64,000 nucleotides of DNA from Ashinkailepas kermadecensis (Eukaryota; Arthropoda; Thecostraca; Neolepadidae). The notes beneath the pieces are model-generated. The model saw only the letters and a program-made list of their open reading frames with translations, was not told where the DNA came from and searched no databases. This document shows positions 12,301 to 23,589 of the stretch, piece by piece; positions within the stretch are counted from its first letter, which is position 1, and each line of letters opens with the position of its first letter. The position numbers and the translations under genes were made by a program. The stretch is from positions 433,501-497,500 of the forward strand of contig JAOTOM010004949.1 in the NCBI GenBank assembly GCA_034440615.1, given 5' to 3'.

Positions 12301-13612
12301 TCTGCGCTGCACGTCTGATCAGCTGGCCTGCATTTATTCCTATAGGTAGGTAGTTTTCAACAATAGGGAACGTTTTATTTGGTAGTCATAACTAAGGCAA
12401 TTCGTTTTAGTCGGATCAGTATTCCGTGATTATATTTTGCTTCAGTGCTAATGAAGTCAAAAGATTACGAAGGCATGAGTCGTCACATGTACCAATAGGA
12501 AAACCCAGCATAGCAGCTCCCCCAGTGATGTGAACGTAACAAATTTAGCTTTGGAAGTTGGTTGGCACCACCAGGGTCCTCAATAACTCAAAACAATAAC
12601 ATAATCATCTTATATATACTATATACTATTATATACTTAAATGAAATTAACAGTTCGCATGCTATTTCCAATCGAAGTAAGATGACGGATGCAAGCATAT
12701 TAGTTCACATAATGTTAATGAATGGCCTAGTTTGCAGGTGTCGGTACTAGCCTTCCCCACTTATGAGCACATTGCGCACCTTTAATCACGTTCATGTATT
12801 CCATTAATATATTTTTTATGAAGCAGATTAGGCTGGCTTCCATGCCCATGTTGAATATATTATGTGTAATGTAATGTAATGTATAGGATCGCAAGATCAG
12901 TTGAGAAGCTCAGCCCTGGGTCGATCAACCTAGGTAAGCCCCAAATACCCAATTCTCCCCAGATTTTGACCACTGTATTTTGTCATCATGAAAGAAAAAA
13001 AAAATTAATTTCATAAATATTATTTTACTTTTTCCAATTTTCCATCAACTTAGCCTACCCGGGGACAAAATAAGTACGAAATGGTTAATCGAAAAACTAC
13101 TACCGAATATGGATAATCCACTTAGTGCTGAAACGACTTTTTTCTCTTTCACTTGGTATTGCGCCTAATTTCCTTATAGTTTTTATGATATTTATATATG
13201 CTACTTAAAATGTCCGTCGATCAAAACGGATTAAAAACAGTACGATATGAAACAACATGCAACCATGATAGCAAACTCCACATTGCAATCAGCGCTAAAT
13301 GACCAGTGTGATTATCGATTTTAGAAAACTTAAAATAGGATTGCTTATGCAATTTCAATTCATCAAAGACAGTCACTACCGATACTAAAGAATACTTAGA
13401 AGAACCGCGAGAATATCGTCACCATTCATTATGAATTTTGGGTAATCTTGCATCTACCTAGGTTGAACGTGAGTAGTATGTCGTACTCGACATTTATGCA
13501 GCATTGCTTTAATTTGTCATCGGTTTGACTTCCAAAGTTGGGGGCTGGCTGCCAATTGGGGGGGGGCTGGATCTCTCCAAGGTGAACAGGATCCTACACC
13601 TTTGATTATATA

Positions 13613-13645
<33 letters not shown>

Positions 13646-14039
13646 GCAAGTGTATCCCCAAGTTCATTGATAGCAGCGCCCTTGCAGCTATTTAGATTGC
13701 ATACACGTTTGGTGACTGAAAATTGATAAAACAATGGAATGTATTAAGCTCAAGCTACCCACGCCTGTGTTTAGCATTACTTAAGGGTACCTGCGAGAAT
13801 AAGTATGATAAGGTATGCTAGCATAATAAGTATAATAAGTATGCTAATCAGTGGCATCACACAGTGTTCGGACAATTTAAATAAAACTTCATATCGGCTG
13901 ATCGCAACATTTTATGATGTAAATGTGTGGTTCGAAAGCATAAGTAAATATGATGAGCCTGATTACTTTTCTCCTCCACGACAAAAGTTTGGGAGTCGAT
14001 CCGTTATCCGATCCTTGTCCGATTATCTTCACCGAATTT
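12301..14039. other. AT-rich unrecognised sequence
   Basis: No gene recognised. Contains TAATG repeats near 12866-12885, a G run near 13559-13567 and a (TA)n microsatellite at about 13606-13645. Confidence 0.55.
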
Positions 14040-14505
14040 GATCCGATCCCCTCCGTTATCCATATGAAGCAACCGAACGGGTATCGAGTCCTTGTGCTCT
14101 AATTTAATGGCCCGGTGCGGTTTAGGCGCTCCGGTGTGGTTTTGAAAGCTCGGAACGTGTTTATTTAGGAACCTGGCGCATGTTGTAAGCCTCTGTTGCT
14201 TTTTTTGTGGGACCCGCTGTGCTGTGAAGGGCAATGGTACGCTTTTGGACTTCCAATGTGCTTTGAAGACCCGACAGTGTTTATTTGTAGCCTCGGACAG
14301 GAATTTATCTTGCTCCTGACGCGAATTGTAGTGTCTCGACGATAATTTTGAGAACCCCAGAGCGATATTTCGTGGCCACGGTGCGATTTTGCGGGCCCCG
14401 GCCGAGTTAGCGGATCCCCGCTGTTTTTATTTTGAGCCCCCGACGCTAATCTTGTGTGACCCCGACAAGATGTTTTTGAGCCCCAACGCGATTTCCAGTG
14501 ACACT
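14040..14505. repeat. Highly degenerate minisatellite, about 25-30 bp
   Basis: Blocks of the type GGGNCCC followed by GRCGYGATTTT recur at loose spacing. The same pattern returns over about 2 kb at 35.2-37.1 kb, so both are probably old members of one family. Confidence 0.6.
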
Positions 14506-15057
14506 CATTGGCATATGAGTTGGGTGGATATTTTCATTGTTTCATTTTGAAACTCATGTTGTTGCATTTATCTTATTTCTTTCCTTGGTAGCTGTCATGT
14601 TTCTTCAATGGTTTCTTCATGGTCATGCCCCATAAGTTAGCATAGGATAACAGACTGCCCAGTGTGATTGGAAGTGAAATTGTTGTGATTGGTAGGATAT
14701 TGTTCTGCTAATGAAAATTGCAACCCACATTTAGCACCACATGTTAATGTAAATTCCTTCTTTATTTCACTAGCTAAAGTATTGCATGTTGCTCATATAT
14801 GAGTAACATGTGCAGCAACAGCAAGATGTTGACTAGTCATCAACATGGTATTGGTTACTACAACCAATTAGGCTTGGACTGTTTTGAATTGTTGACCATG
14901 TATTGGATAACGAATGAATATCTGTATCTGATGCGGATATGGATGCGGATTGCATTGGTTCATACGGATATGGACTGGACCGGATTTGAAGATGTTCATC
15001 CTGCTGTGCTCTAATTCCGTGCTGCTGTACAACCTGGAACAGCTTGTTCACTGCTGG

Positions 15058-15574
15058 CAGAAACGTAGCCAGGAATTGTCCAGGGGCGGATGTTTCGATG
15101 GGGCTCAGACTACCCCCACAAATTTTAATGTCTCCAGAGTTCGGTAACTTTATTTTGAAAAGGGTGTGTTTTTCACATAAAATACAGCCTTTTAGCCATG
15201 TAGATGAATATGGCACTGGAATCAACAAAAATGCGAACCACCTAAACATGCATTTATATGCAGGATGTCAAAACTTCATTGGAAAGGACGTCGATTCGGT
15301 ATTCGGTAAGGGGTAAGTGGTACCATACATTTCCGCGAGGAAACACCAATAATCACCAAGTTATGACCTCGAAGTGCGCTCTTGAGAGCCGTCCGATGGT
15401 ACACCCTTTTAACGTTCATAATGGTGTGTGGAAGTTCGTATGGGCCCGTAGATGTTCGTAAGGACCAGTAGATGTTCATAAGGGTCCGGATACGTTCGTA
15501 CGGGCCCGTGAACTTTGAACACGTGCCAGACCTCAAGGATCGAACGCCCCCCCCCGCCCTTGGCTATGTCCCTG
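15058..15574. mobile_element. hAT-like nonautonomous element with perfect 8-bp TSD
   Basis: The left end CAGAAACGTAGCCAGG and the inverted right end CAGGGACATAGCCAAGG are terminal inverted repeats. ACTGCTGG is present directly before (15050-15057) and after (15575-15582), a perfect 8-bp duplication typical of hAT transposition. There is no transposase. A small minisatellite lies inside near the right end. Related sequence occurs at 41236-41810 and in part near 50120. Confidence 0.85.
15420..15512. repeat. Internal minisatellite of the hAT-like element
   Basis: GTTCGTAAGGACCAGTAGAT-type 20-mers repeat with substitutions. The reverse complement matches the array at 41455-41755. Confidence 0.75.
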
Positions 15575-15582
15575 ACTGCTGG

Positions 15583-16106
15583 TACAGGGCCATGCAAGAC
15601 CTCAAGGCAATCTTGGTGCGTTTGTGAAGGTATAATAGACTAATAGGTGACCGCAAGAATGTTGCTAGATATTAAAGCATTTTCATACGAGATAAATAAA
15701 CATATTTTGATGCCCGCCTGAGCATAGTGCTACCGATATCACATCGGTAAATTACTTGAAGCGATACAGTTTCGTCAGGCGAATTCATCCAACGTGCTGA
15801 ATTTCAGACTAGCCACCTCGTGGAAAACCGTGTCAGTATGTGACGTTAGCGATCTTCGGAAAGTGACAGGACGTTATTATAGCCTCATAAGTGGATGGAC
15901 GGATCATTGACAATATGAAGGAACCAGTAGCACGTTTCGAAATGATCATGTTGACAAAGAGGCATTTAATTGTATGTATTAAATGCACATCCACACATAT
16001 AGTGGTGTTTCATGCAAGCGTGTCAACAAAGTACACTGGGGATCATCTGGATATCACAATCATGAACATACTTCTCAACAATTACGCATACCCTCTCTTC
16101 CTCCCC
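15583..16106. other. Unrecognised sequence
   Basis: Nothing recognised beyond short non-conserved frames. Confidence 0.5.
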
Positions 16107-16740
16107 TTAACTCAAGTGCTTTTTAATCTTGTACTTGTTGGCTCCGATATTATACTCCTGCATATTCGATGGCAATCTATTAAAAACGTCATGTGCTCTT
16201 TATGCGAATTGTGGCCTCCCTGTGTCCGTTCGGATATTCGGCATGGCTAATCGTTGGTTCTGGAGCGTGTTACGCTGTCTTACAGATTGTCGACAGGAAA
16301 ACTGTTGCGCCAGCTTGCTTGGATCACCTTTTGCCATGATGTTCTTCACAAACATAACGGGTGATACTTAGCGAGTCCACGGGCTGACAACCACTCCAGT
16401 TCGTCTGTGACGTCGTTTACATGGTCTCGCCGGCATCGTCCCCAAATTGCACGCGCAGCGAAGTAATTAAGTGTCTGCATGCGGAACATGCCTTGCTCTG
16501 ATGAGTTGTCATGTACTGTTATGCAGTATCGGATATGTGATAACATTAGTCCGTTTACAATTGTTGGGAGAAGATCGCGGTAGGTACAGTGTCGGGCATG
16601 ACTCGGTCCTCTGAGCACAACGGTGCATTTTGACACGTGCTCTTTGACATTGTGGTGTGTACATATGACAAGCTGCAATCAAATATTACACCCAGGTAAG
16701 GCCAGACAGCTCACCGAGTGGTCAACAGTTTCGTCTCTGT
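16107..16740 (-). pseudogene. LINE ORF2 C-terminal fragment (broken)
   Basis: Read on the minus strand, this is the region downstream of the reverse transcriptase of a non-LTR retrotransposon, unlike the CR1 element at 44.9 kb. I see YLGVIFDCSLSY, then a block with LSHIRYC, RRDHVNDVTDELEWL and ARGLAKYH, and finally QRLAMPNIRTDTG and FNRLPSNM before the final stop at 16107. At least two frame changes (near 16370 and 16670) and an in-frame stop near 16203 show decay. The RT core is absent. The Gypsy 5' LTR abuts its upstream end, so the LTR element probably inserted into it. The sequence beyond 27173 was not recognisable as the missing part. Confidence 0.75.
16737..16740. repeat. Left target-site duplication CTGT
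   Basis: CTGT immediately precedes the 5' LTR and recurs at 27170-27173 directly after the 3' LTR. This fixes both element boundaries. Confidence 0.88.
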
Positions 16741-17279
16741 TGTAACAGAGTTCATATAAAATTATACGTTTGGCTGTCCCGTAACTGTACTTGAAATAAT
16801 CCCGTAAGCCTGCCGATTGTAAAAGTATACCGTAAATGTAACATCACTATCCGCCACTAGCTACAAGCCAACTTCCCCGTCTAGAAGGTTCTAGAACAAT
16901 CCAGAACCGGAGGTGACGTAAAGGGGCGTTTCTGAATCTTCAGCCAATAAGCGATCGAGGGTCTCCGGCCGTCGCCAGCGGCCGCGCGACCGGCCGTGAG
17001 GCAAACCTAGACTCTCAAGGCGAGCGGATCTGTGTTGGACCGCTCCGGCGCGCGCTAAAATCCCACCTAAATTAGGCTTCTAAGTTCATATGAAAGGCAA
17101 TATCACGGCTTTCCTTTATAGAAAAAGTGTTGTACTGGCGTATAACTGTCTCGTGTATTCGTGCGAGTGCTGCAGTGCAAATACAGGCAGCAAAGGACAT
17201 TGGTGATTTCACAACCGGGGTTATCGAGACGCGAAGTTCATTAGACTATCACTCAAGCCGATATAGGTACTTTCCTACA
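16741..17279 (+). repeat. 5' LTR
   Basis: A 539-bp direct repeat of 26630-27169. It holds a CCAAT box (in AGCCAATAAGCG, near 16940) and a GC-rich block with GCGGCCGC. The two positions where the 3' LTR has TATAAAA read TATGAAA and TATAGAA here, so the promoter copy may be weakened. Confidence 0.95.
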
Positions 17280-17281
17280 AG

Positions 17282-17299
17282 TGGTGCCGAGTCGCGGAA
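17282..17299 (+). other. Primer-binding-site-like sequence
   Basis: TGGTGCCGAGTCGCGGAA starts three bases after the 5' LTR. TGG is the complement of tRNA CCA ends. The first nine bases match what a tRNA-Phe 3' end (…TCGGCACCA) would require; the match then weakens, so the tRNA assignment is tentative. Confidence 0.6.
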
Positions 17300-17346
17300 T
17301 TCTGCGACTTTCCGCGACTTTCTTCGACTTTCTGCGACTTTCTGCA
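17300..17346 (+). repeat. Short tandem repeat in the leader
   Basis: Four imperfect copies of GCGACTTTCT immediately downstream of the PBS-like site. Confidence 0.8.
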
Positions 17347-17415
17347 AGTACATCCAGATCAGCACCAACTGGACCTTCAATCACGGACGGGCAAAGAAAC
17401 GTCTTCCGCTTCATT

Positions 17416-17424
17416 TACGTAAGT
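17416..17424 (+). promoter_or_regulatory. Candidate splice donor in leader
   Basis: TACGTAAGT, with GT at 17419-17420, lies between the PBS and the gag start. GTAAGT is a consensus donor. Together with the acceptor at 23588 it could produce a spliced env transcript. This is inferred from sequence only. Confidence 0.45.
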
Positions 17425-17651
17425 CCGAGCAACCTTTTATCCTTTTAATCCTTTTAAAAATGCCACTTTCGGATTTCGACCACGATTAGAACTGTTTTAA
17501 AATTGCATAATTGTGCTGTATACCTACCGTATTCTGAATACTGTGTGTGGGAACTATTATATGAACCTCGAGCCGAATTTGAAACATAGAAATCTCCAGA
17601 AAAGCGAGCAAATAATTTTGAAAAATATAGCGTAACTTAATGTAATTAAAT

Positions 17652-18762
17652 ATGACTGAGATTCCTTCGGATAAATTGGCGGATTGTTTCAACAAAATTC
17701 GCTTAGAGATGCGTGCACAAGGTATGACGCAGAACGTCAAAACCCTTTTCTGGAGATGGACACAACAGATTAATTGAATGGATTCGACAACTAGAACGAA
17801 TTAACTTCAGCATGGATGACGAACAGATGCAGATAATTTGCATCAAAACGCTCACGGGACCAGCAGCCGAATTTATGCAGCGCGTATTCACGGAACAACC
17901 ACTTATGACGTGGGCTCAACTAAAACAAGTCATGCGGGAAAGATATTCAGACCTCTCTGATAATAAGTGCGCACAGGAAGGGTTGTGGAAAATGCGCCAG
18001 ATTCGCAATGAGCTTGTGCAAAACTTCGGGGAGAAACTGATCGCTCTGGCACGGGAAGCTTACTCAGATGTCGAAAATCCCTCGACTCAGGAAATACTCA
18101 TTGATATTTTTAACAAAGGAGTCCAAAGTAGCTCATTAGCAAATAAGCTATACAGACAAAACTTCCGAACCCTGGAGGAAGCCATCCAGTTTGCAGTGAA
18201 GGAACAGAAGGTGGACAGAGTCATTGAGGTTTGCAGAGGCGTACAAAGGCAGGAGCCGATGGAAGTCGACTCGAATCAGCCAGACACAGGAGAGGATAAA
18301 GGTACAAAAATTGGAACAGCTCGTCATGGCAATAGGCCAATCAGTGGAAAAATTAGCAACAAAGCTAGAAACTGAAAAGCCACCCAGGGAGAACCAACCT
18401 CAGCCTGGACCACGGGTATTTCACCCATCATACCCACGTTACCCTCGTCCGCCACGAACCTACCCCTCAGGACCGCACTATGGACCACCTCAGCCAGGAC
18501 CGCACTATGGACCACCTCAGTCAGGACCGCACTATAGACCACCTCAGTCAGGACCGCACTATGGCCCACCACAGCCACGACCTCCTATGGGCCCCAGGGT
18601 ATGGAGAGCACCACCCAACACCGCCCAGCACCCAGCTTACCGCTAGACTCCCGATGGTACCGCTGGACTCCCGCTGGACTCCCGATCTGTATAAAGTGTG
18701 CCAAAATTGGTCACATTGGAAGACGATGCCGCTCTCAGCCTGTTAACCAGTCGGAAAACTAA
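17652..18762 (+). pseudogene. gag: Gypsy gag (frameshifted)
   Basis: The structural polyprotein that would form the capsid. The likely start is ATG 17652 (MTEIPSDKLAD). A frame change near 17735 leads into a helical capsid-like region at 17740-18290 containing WIRQLERIN, MTWAQLKQVM and a glutamine-rich stretch. A second change near 18290 leads into a Pro/Gly/Tyr-rich linker with GPHYGPPQ repeats, and a third returns to a nucleocapsid knuckle at 18688-18729, where CIKCAKIGHIGRRC fits CX2CX4HX4C. The frame ends with TAA at 18760-18762, whose last base begins the pol ATG. The three frame changes make this copy non-functional. The knuckle and position make the identity secure. Confidence 0.88.
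18470..18580 (+). repeat. 27-bp in-frame repeat in gag linker
   Basis: Four copies encoding GPHYGPPQ(P/S). The period is nine codons, so the reading frame is kept. Confidence 0.9.
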
Positions 18763-21068
18763 TGAGCTCTGTCGCGACTGACCACAGTGATGGAGCTGAG
18801 CAGATTCAGACAGAGGAAATAACGAGAAAACAGAGGAAGAATATCAGGAAAAAGCCAAACCCCGAAAAACGTAAACAAAGGTTGGCACGCGTCCAACAAG
18901 TTCACATCAAGGCAAACACGCCCATGGCTTGGCTTCATATAAGGCAACCAAAGAGCATATACGCTCGTGGACACTGGAGCCGACATATCGTTGATTTCGA
19001 AAAAAATATTTGATAAAATCGCGGATAAAAATATTATAAATTTCTCACAGGACCGACGAGATTGCATACCACTGATATCCGCCAGTAGCCATCGCCTGAA
19101 GAACATTGGAGTCGGAACCTTCATGGTGGAAATGAGCAAATTCCGAAAACCGTTCGAATTTCAAATTGTGGAGGACCTAAAACAGGAGTGCATGTTGGGA
19201 AATGATTTTTTGACGAAGTTTGGAGCGAAGTTAGATTTTGAGAAGAAAGCCCTCTGCATCGAAGGAAACATGATTCCTCTCAGACCACAAAAACAGAACA
19301 GTGAACCGACCAGCTCACTCGTCCGAGTCAAGGAAAGAATTCACATTCCCGCCAACACTGTCGTGGAATGCCCAGCCTTCATTAACCGTGTCCAACTAGT
19401 AGATCAAAATTGTCATGTACACTCGCTGGATAATATGCCGCTGATCTCTGAGGAACCCGGCTTGTTCATCGCAGAAGTTATAGCGAAACCTGACCAACAC
19501 AAACGCGTACCAGTGCGAATTGTCAATACTACAACTCGCGATTTCTCCTTGCACCCAGAGCAGGTGATTGCATTCGCTGAGACTATAGACGATTCTGACT
19601 TGGAAAACCTGATTGATATGACACAGGACATTGAACTGACGCCGCCAACCGCTCCCTCTGATCCGCTTGATCAAGCCAAGCTGGCTCACCTGACTGGTGC
19701 TGACAAAGACAGACTAGAACAGCTGTTACGTGCTAACACTGACTTATTTGCCGAGACCGACGCAGATCTTGGAACGACTGATGTCATCAAAATGGACATT
19801 GACACTGGAGATAACCCGCCGATCCGACAGGCTCCTTACAAAACCCCATTCTCTCAGCGAAAATACGTAGAGGAACAAATTAAAGTGATGCTAGACGCCG
19901 GTATCATTGAGGACTCAGACAGTCCCTGGGCCGCCCCGATAGTGATTGTTCGCAAAAAGGATGGAAGCAACCGGTTCGCGATTGACTTCAGAAAACTAAA
20001 CAAGGTGACCAAGAAAAATAGCTACCCACTCCCGCTATTTGAGGACATTCTTGCCTCTCTGGGAGGTGCAAACTTCTTTTCGTCCTTGGATCTGAAAGCT
20101 GGTTATTGGCAAATCCCGATGTCCGAGGAGAGTATTCCAAAAACAGCATTCACATGTTTTCTAGGCCTGTGGAACTTTCGCAAAATGCCATTCGGAATTT
20201 GCAATGCACCATCAAAGTTTGCAGAATTGATGAACAAAGTGCTGTCTGGCATTCAAAATCAGTTTGCAACAGCCTACATCGATGACATAATAGTATACTC
20301 CAAAACGTTTGACGAACATTTGGCCTATCTTGAAGAAGTTTTCCGCAGACTGCGAAAAGCGAAATTAAAACTAAAACTGTTGAAATGTGACTTCTTGAAA
20401 GAAAGAGTACAGTACTTGGGACACCTAGTTTGGCTTGATGCCTCTGGCATCAAGCCAAACCCCGAGAAAGTTGAAGCGATTCAACATATGGCCGCCCCGA
20501 CCAATGTCAAGGGAGTCCGCTCATTCATCGGTATGTGTTCATACTACCGTCGCTTCATTCCCAACTTCAGCAAAATCTCAACGCCACTTATAAACCTCAC
20601 CAAGAAACATGCAAGATTTGAATGGACAGACGAGTGTGAGCATGCTTTCGAAACCCTGAAACGAAAATTAGCCTCCGCACGCGTGCTGGCATATCCCGAC
20701 ATCACGAAAGAGTACAAATTATACACGGATGCCTCCCAGGAAGCAGTTGGAGCCGTGTTAGTGCAGGAACACGGAGAAGGTGAAAGAGTGCTACAGTACC
20801 TGTCGAAACAATTGAATGAAACACAACGTAAATGGCCCGTGGTGCAAAAAGAGGCCTATGCGTGCGTGTGGGCTGTGCAAAAATTACGCCAATATTTGCT
20901 TGGATCGAAATTCACCATTCTGACCGATCACCGTCCACTTACATTCCTGAACCTGTCAGAAATGATAAATCCAATGTTGCAGAGATGGGCTATCATGCTT
21001 TCAGAGCACAACTGTGAAATCATTTATATTAAAGGAAGCAAAATATTGTCGCGGGCCATCTCAGTAGA
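18762..21068 (+). pseudogene. pol: Gypsy pol: protease, reverse transcriptase, RNase H
   Basis: It starts at ATG 18762 with a basic N-terminus in frame 3, then a frame change near 18940 leads into one long frame, 18967-21093. Domains in order: aspartic protease with DTGAD at 18970-18984; reverse transcriptase with FRKLN, DLKAGYWQIP, FGICNAPS and the catalytic YIDD at 20275-20286; connection domain with FIGMCSYYRRFIPNF; RNase H with YTDASQEAVGAVL and LTDHRPL. The conserved end of RNase H (normally a short DALSR-type motif) is disrupted by a frame change near 21045. RT core residues are otherwise intact. Gypsy identity is secure; this copy is broken. Confidence 0.95.
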
Positions 21069-23251
21069 ATGCACGAAACTGACCAAGACGTGAACGTCAT
21101 AGATTCAGATCATGTTCCAATGGGTGATCTCCGTCACGCCGAATTCAGAAAACCAGAAGAGGACCTGAGCAGAGAGGAAAAATTTAAGGAAGTACTAGTG
21201 AAATGGGAGAATATCGCGAAACTGCAGAATGCGGATGAGGAAATAGCAAATATTCGAAAAATCATGAATGACAAAAATCACTCAGATTATCGGGACATCG
21301 TTTTGCATGACATGGAATTGGACAAACTGATCTACAAAATTAGCGACGGACCTCGCTGTGGACCATTTCCAGGTTTACAACTATGCGTGCCAAAATCCCT
21401 GAGACAGGAAGTACTGAAGGAGATGCACGAAGGTTTCTTTGCAGGACACAAGGGACTCACCAAAACATACGAAAAGCTTAAATTCAGATATTATTGGAAC
21501 GGAATGTGGAGAGACACACTGGCCTACCTCAAAGCTTGCGTGCCTTGCACAGGACGCAAAGCCAAAGCATCCCCAGCTCCGATACAGGAGATGCCAGTAC
21601 CTCACTATCCCTTTGATATGATTGCGATTGACACGTGTGGACCATACCCAGAAACGCAACAAGGTAGCCGTTACGTCATCACGATCATCGACTTGTTTTC
21701 TTCTTGGCCGGAAAGTTTTTGCACTAAGCGAAAGGATGCCCATACTGTCGCGAAAATCCTTATGGAAGAAATCATCCCACGCCACTCATGTCCACGCGTG
21801 ATACTTTCGGACTTAGGAACAGAATTTAGAAATGCCGCTGTAGACGAGCTGGAAACCTGTTTGAATATTCGCCATATCACCACCAGTGCATATCGGCCAC
21901 AAAGTAACGGACGCTGCGAACGCTACCATAGGTGCCAAAACGACATATTGGCAAAAACAATCAACAAAAATCAAGATGATTGGGACACAAAGATTCCCGC
22001 CACTCTTGCCGCCTATCGGACCGCTAACATTGGAAGCTCTGGAACCACCTCGCCGTTCTTCACACTGTACGGCAGAGACCCTGTTCTCCCCTGGACAATT
22101 TGCTCCAGCCTAAAATGAAGTATTACGGAGCAGACTATGTCCCAAAAATGCTGTCTAATTTACATGAAGCGTACAGCCATGTAAAGACACACATTGTGGA
22201 GAGCCATGAACGGAACCGGGAGTACGCAGACCGCAAAGCCAAGCCGCGAAATTTCAAAATTGGAGATCCCGTGTATTATTATGACACAACGGTACAACCT
22301 GGCACGTCGCCAAAGTTCTCGTTGCCGTGGAAACCATACTTTCGGATTGTCAAGCAGACGAGCCCAGTTAATTATGTGATTCAAAATCAGACCTCCGGTA
22401 AGACCCGGTTGGTGCATGCCCAGAAACTACGGCTGGCCGACCCGAACACAGCATGGGAACCCACCAAGGACCAAGACGAACCAGTGAACCAGAAGTATTT
22501 AGAGAAAACTTCAAAGGTAGATGGTACTGTCCCTGAACAAGTGCAGCCTTTTAGGTCAGCCAAACGGGCCGAGGTCGGCCCTGACTACAGTCCCTGTGAG
22601 GATTGGCCCATGGACGTATGCAGCCCACAGAGAACAAAAGATGATGAAACCGCTGAGTTGACAGAGCCCGTGCCTGGCTCGGTGCACCCACCGCCGATCG
22701 AGTCTGACCTGCCAGAGAGATCACCTCTCACCCCGTCAGCAGATGTAGCTGAGCTCCCACCGGTATCGAGTGATACTGAGACAGACATTCCTCTGTCTGA
22801 ACCAGTTCAGGAAAACAAAAGGCCGTTGCCGTCGACTAGTGAGTCAGACGACGACGCCCCATTTTCGGAACCAGCGGAACCAAACAAAAGACCGCTTCCC
22901 TCTTCAAGCGATTCAGAAGACAATTCACCCCTTTCAGAATTAGCAGAGCGCTTAAAACGACTCCTACCCGTGTCCAGTGATTCAGACCCTGAAACTTCAC
23001 AATCGCAATTGGCGAAACGTTCAACACCTCCAATCAGCGAATCGGAAGATGAAATCCCGCTTTCAGAATTAGCAAAACGCGTGCAGGACTCGACTGAAGG
23101 CCCAGTGAGGCCAGTCCCTGAAAAACGACTTTTGGTGGAAAGTCTGACGAGGATCGTCCTCCATGCAAACTTCAAATTCACGATGACTCCGCTACTTCCA
23201 CTGATTACGAAGCTGATGTCCACCGAGTCGACGTCACGCCTAATAAAGTAA
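21069..23251 (+). pseudogene. pol: Gypsy integrase with long acidic repeat tail
   Basis: The integrase that inserts element cDNA into the genome. 21069-22118 holds the zinc-binding HHCC module (HEGFFAGH, then CVPC) and the catalytic DDE core: D in AIDTCG, D in LSDLGTEF, and E in GRCERYH, with 35 residues between the second D and the E. A frame change near 22085 continues into 22100-23251, whose start carries the GPY/F-type C-terminal module (FKIGDPVYYYD, LPWKPYFRIV). Instead of stopping, the frame runs about 250 residues more through a Pro/Ser/Glu-rich tail with SDSED and PLSELAER repeats. There is no chromodomain at the integrase end, where chromoviruses carry one. Confidence 0.93.
22745..23090 (+). 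repeat. Degenerate in-frame repeats in integrase tail
   Basis: About five repeats of 20-25 codons, each with an acidic (S)SDSED or SESED core followed by PLSELAxRxKR and a proline pair. An alternation of acidic serine cores and basic KR pairs is visible. Confidence 0.75.
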
Positions 23252-23574
23252 ACGCCTTTGCAAGCTTTGTGGAGATGCAAAATGATTCAATGATGAAGCA
23301 GTTAAAATTACAAATGATGATGTTTCAATCGATGCTTACGTAACGGCTCTAGTAGATATGTCGTCGAAGTGTACCAGTGAGTCGCTTCATGTGAACATGT
23401 AACTGTATTGTTGACGCAGTGGCGTCACAAACGGTGACGGAGTAACGCCACCTACCGGCCTGATTGCCGATGTGATGGACGTGGTGCGTGCAGCACCTTG
23501 TGATGGAACCCCATATGGGCATAATGTTGTGACGTTGTGACGTCGCCTATCCTGATGTCTAGTGTGACACAGGT
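23252..23574 (+). other. Untranslated spacer between pol and env
   Basis: No sustained open frame or known motif. It could be intron sequence of a spliced env transcript. Confidence 0.5.
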
Positions 23575-23588
23575 CTTTGATTTTACAG
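23575..23588 (+). promoter_or_regulatory. Candidate env splice acceptor
   Basis: A T-rich tract ending TTTTACAG lies one base before the env ATG at 23590. This position fits env expression from a spliced mRNA, the arrangement known for errantiviruses. Confidence 0.55.
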
Positions 23589-23589
23589 A

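Noticed and set aside
22585..23280. Minus-strand frames opposite the integrase tail
   Set aside because: Shadows of the plus-strand Ser/Glu-rich repeats.
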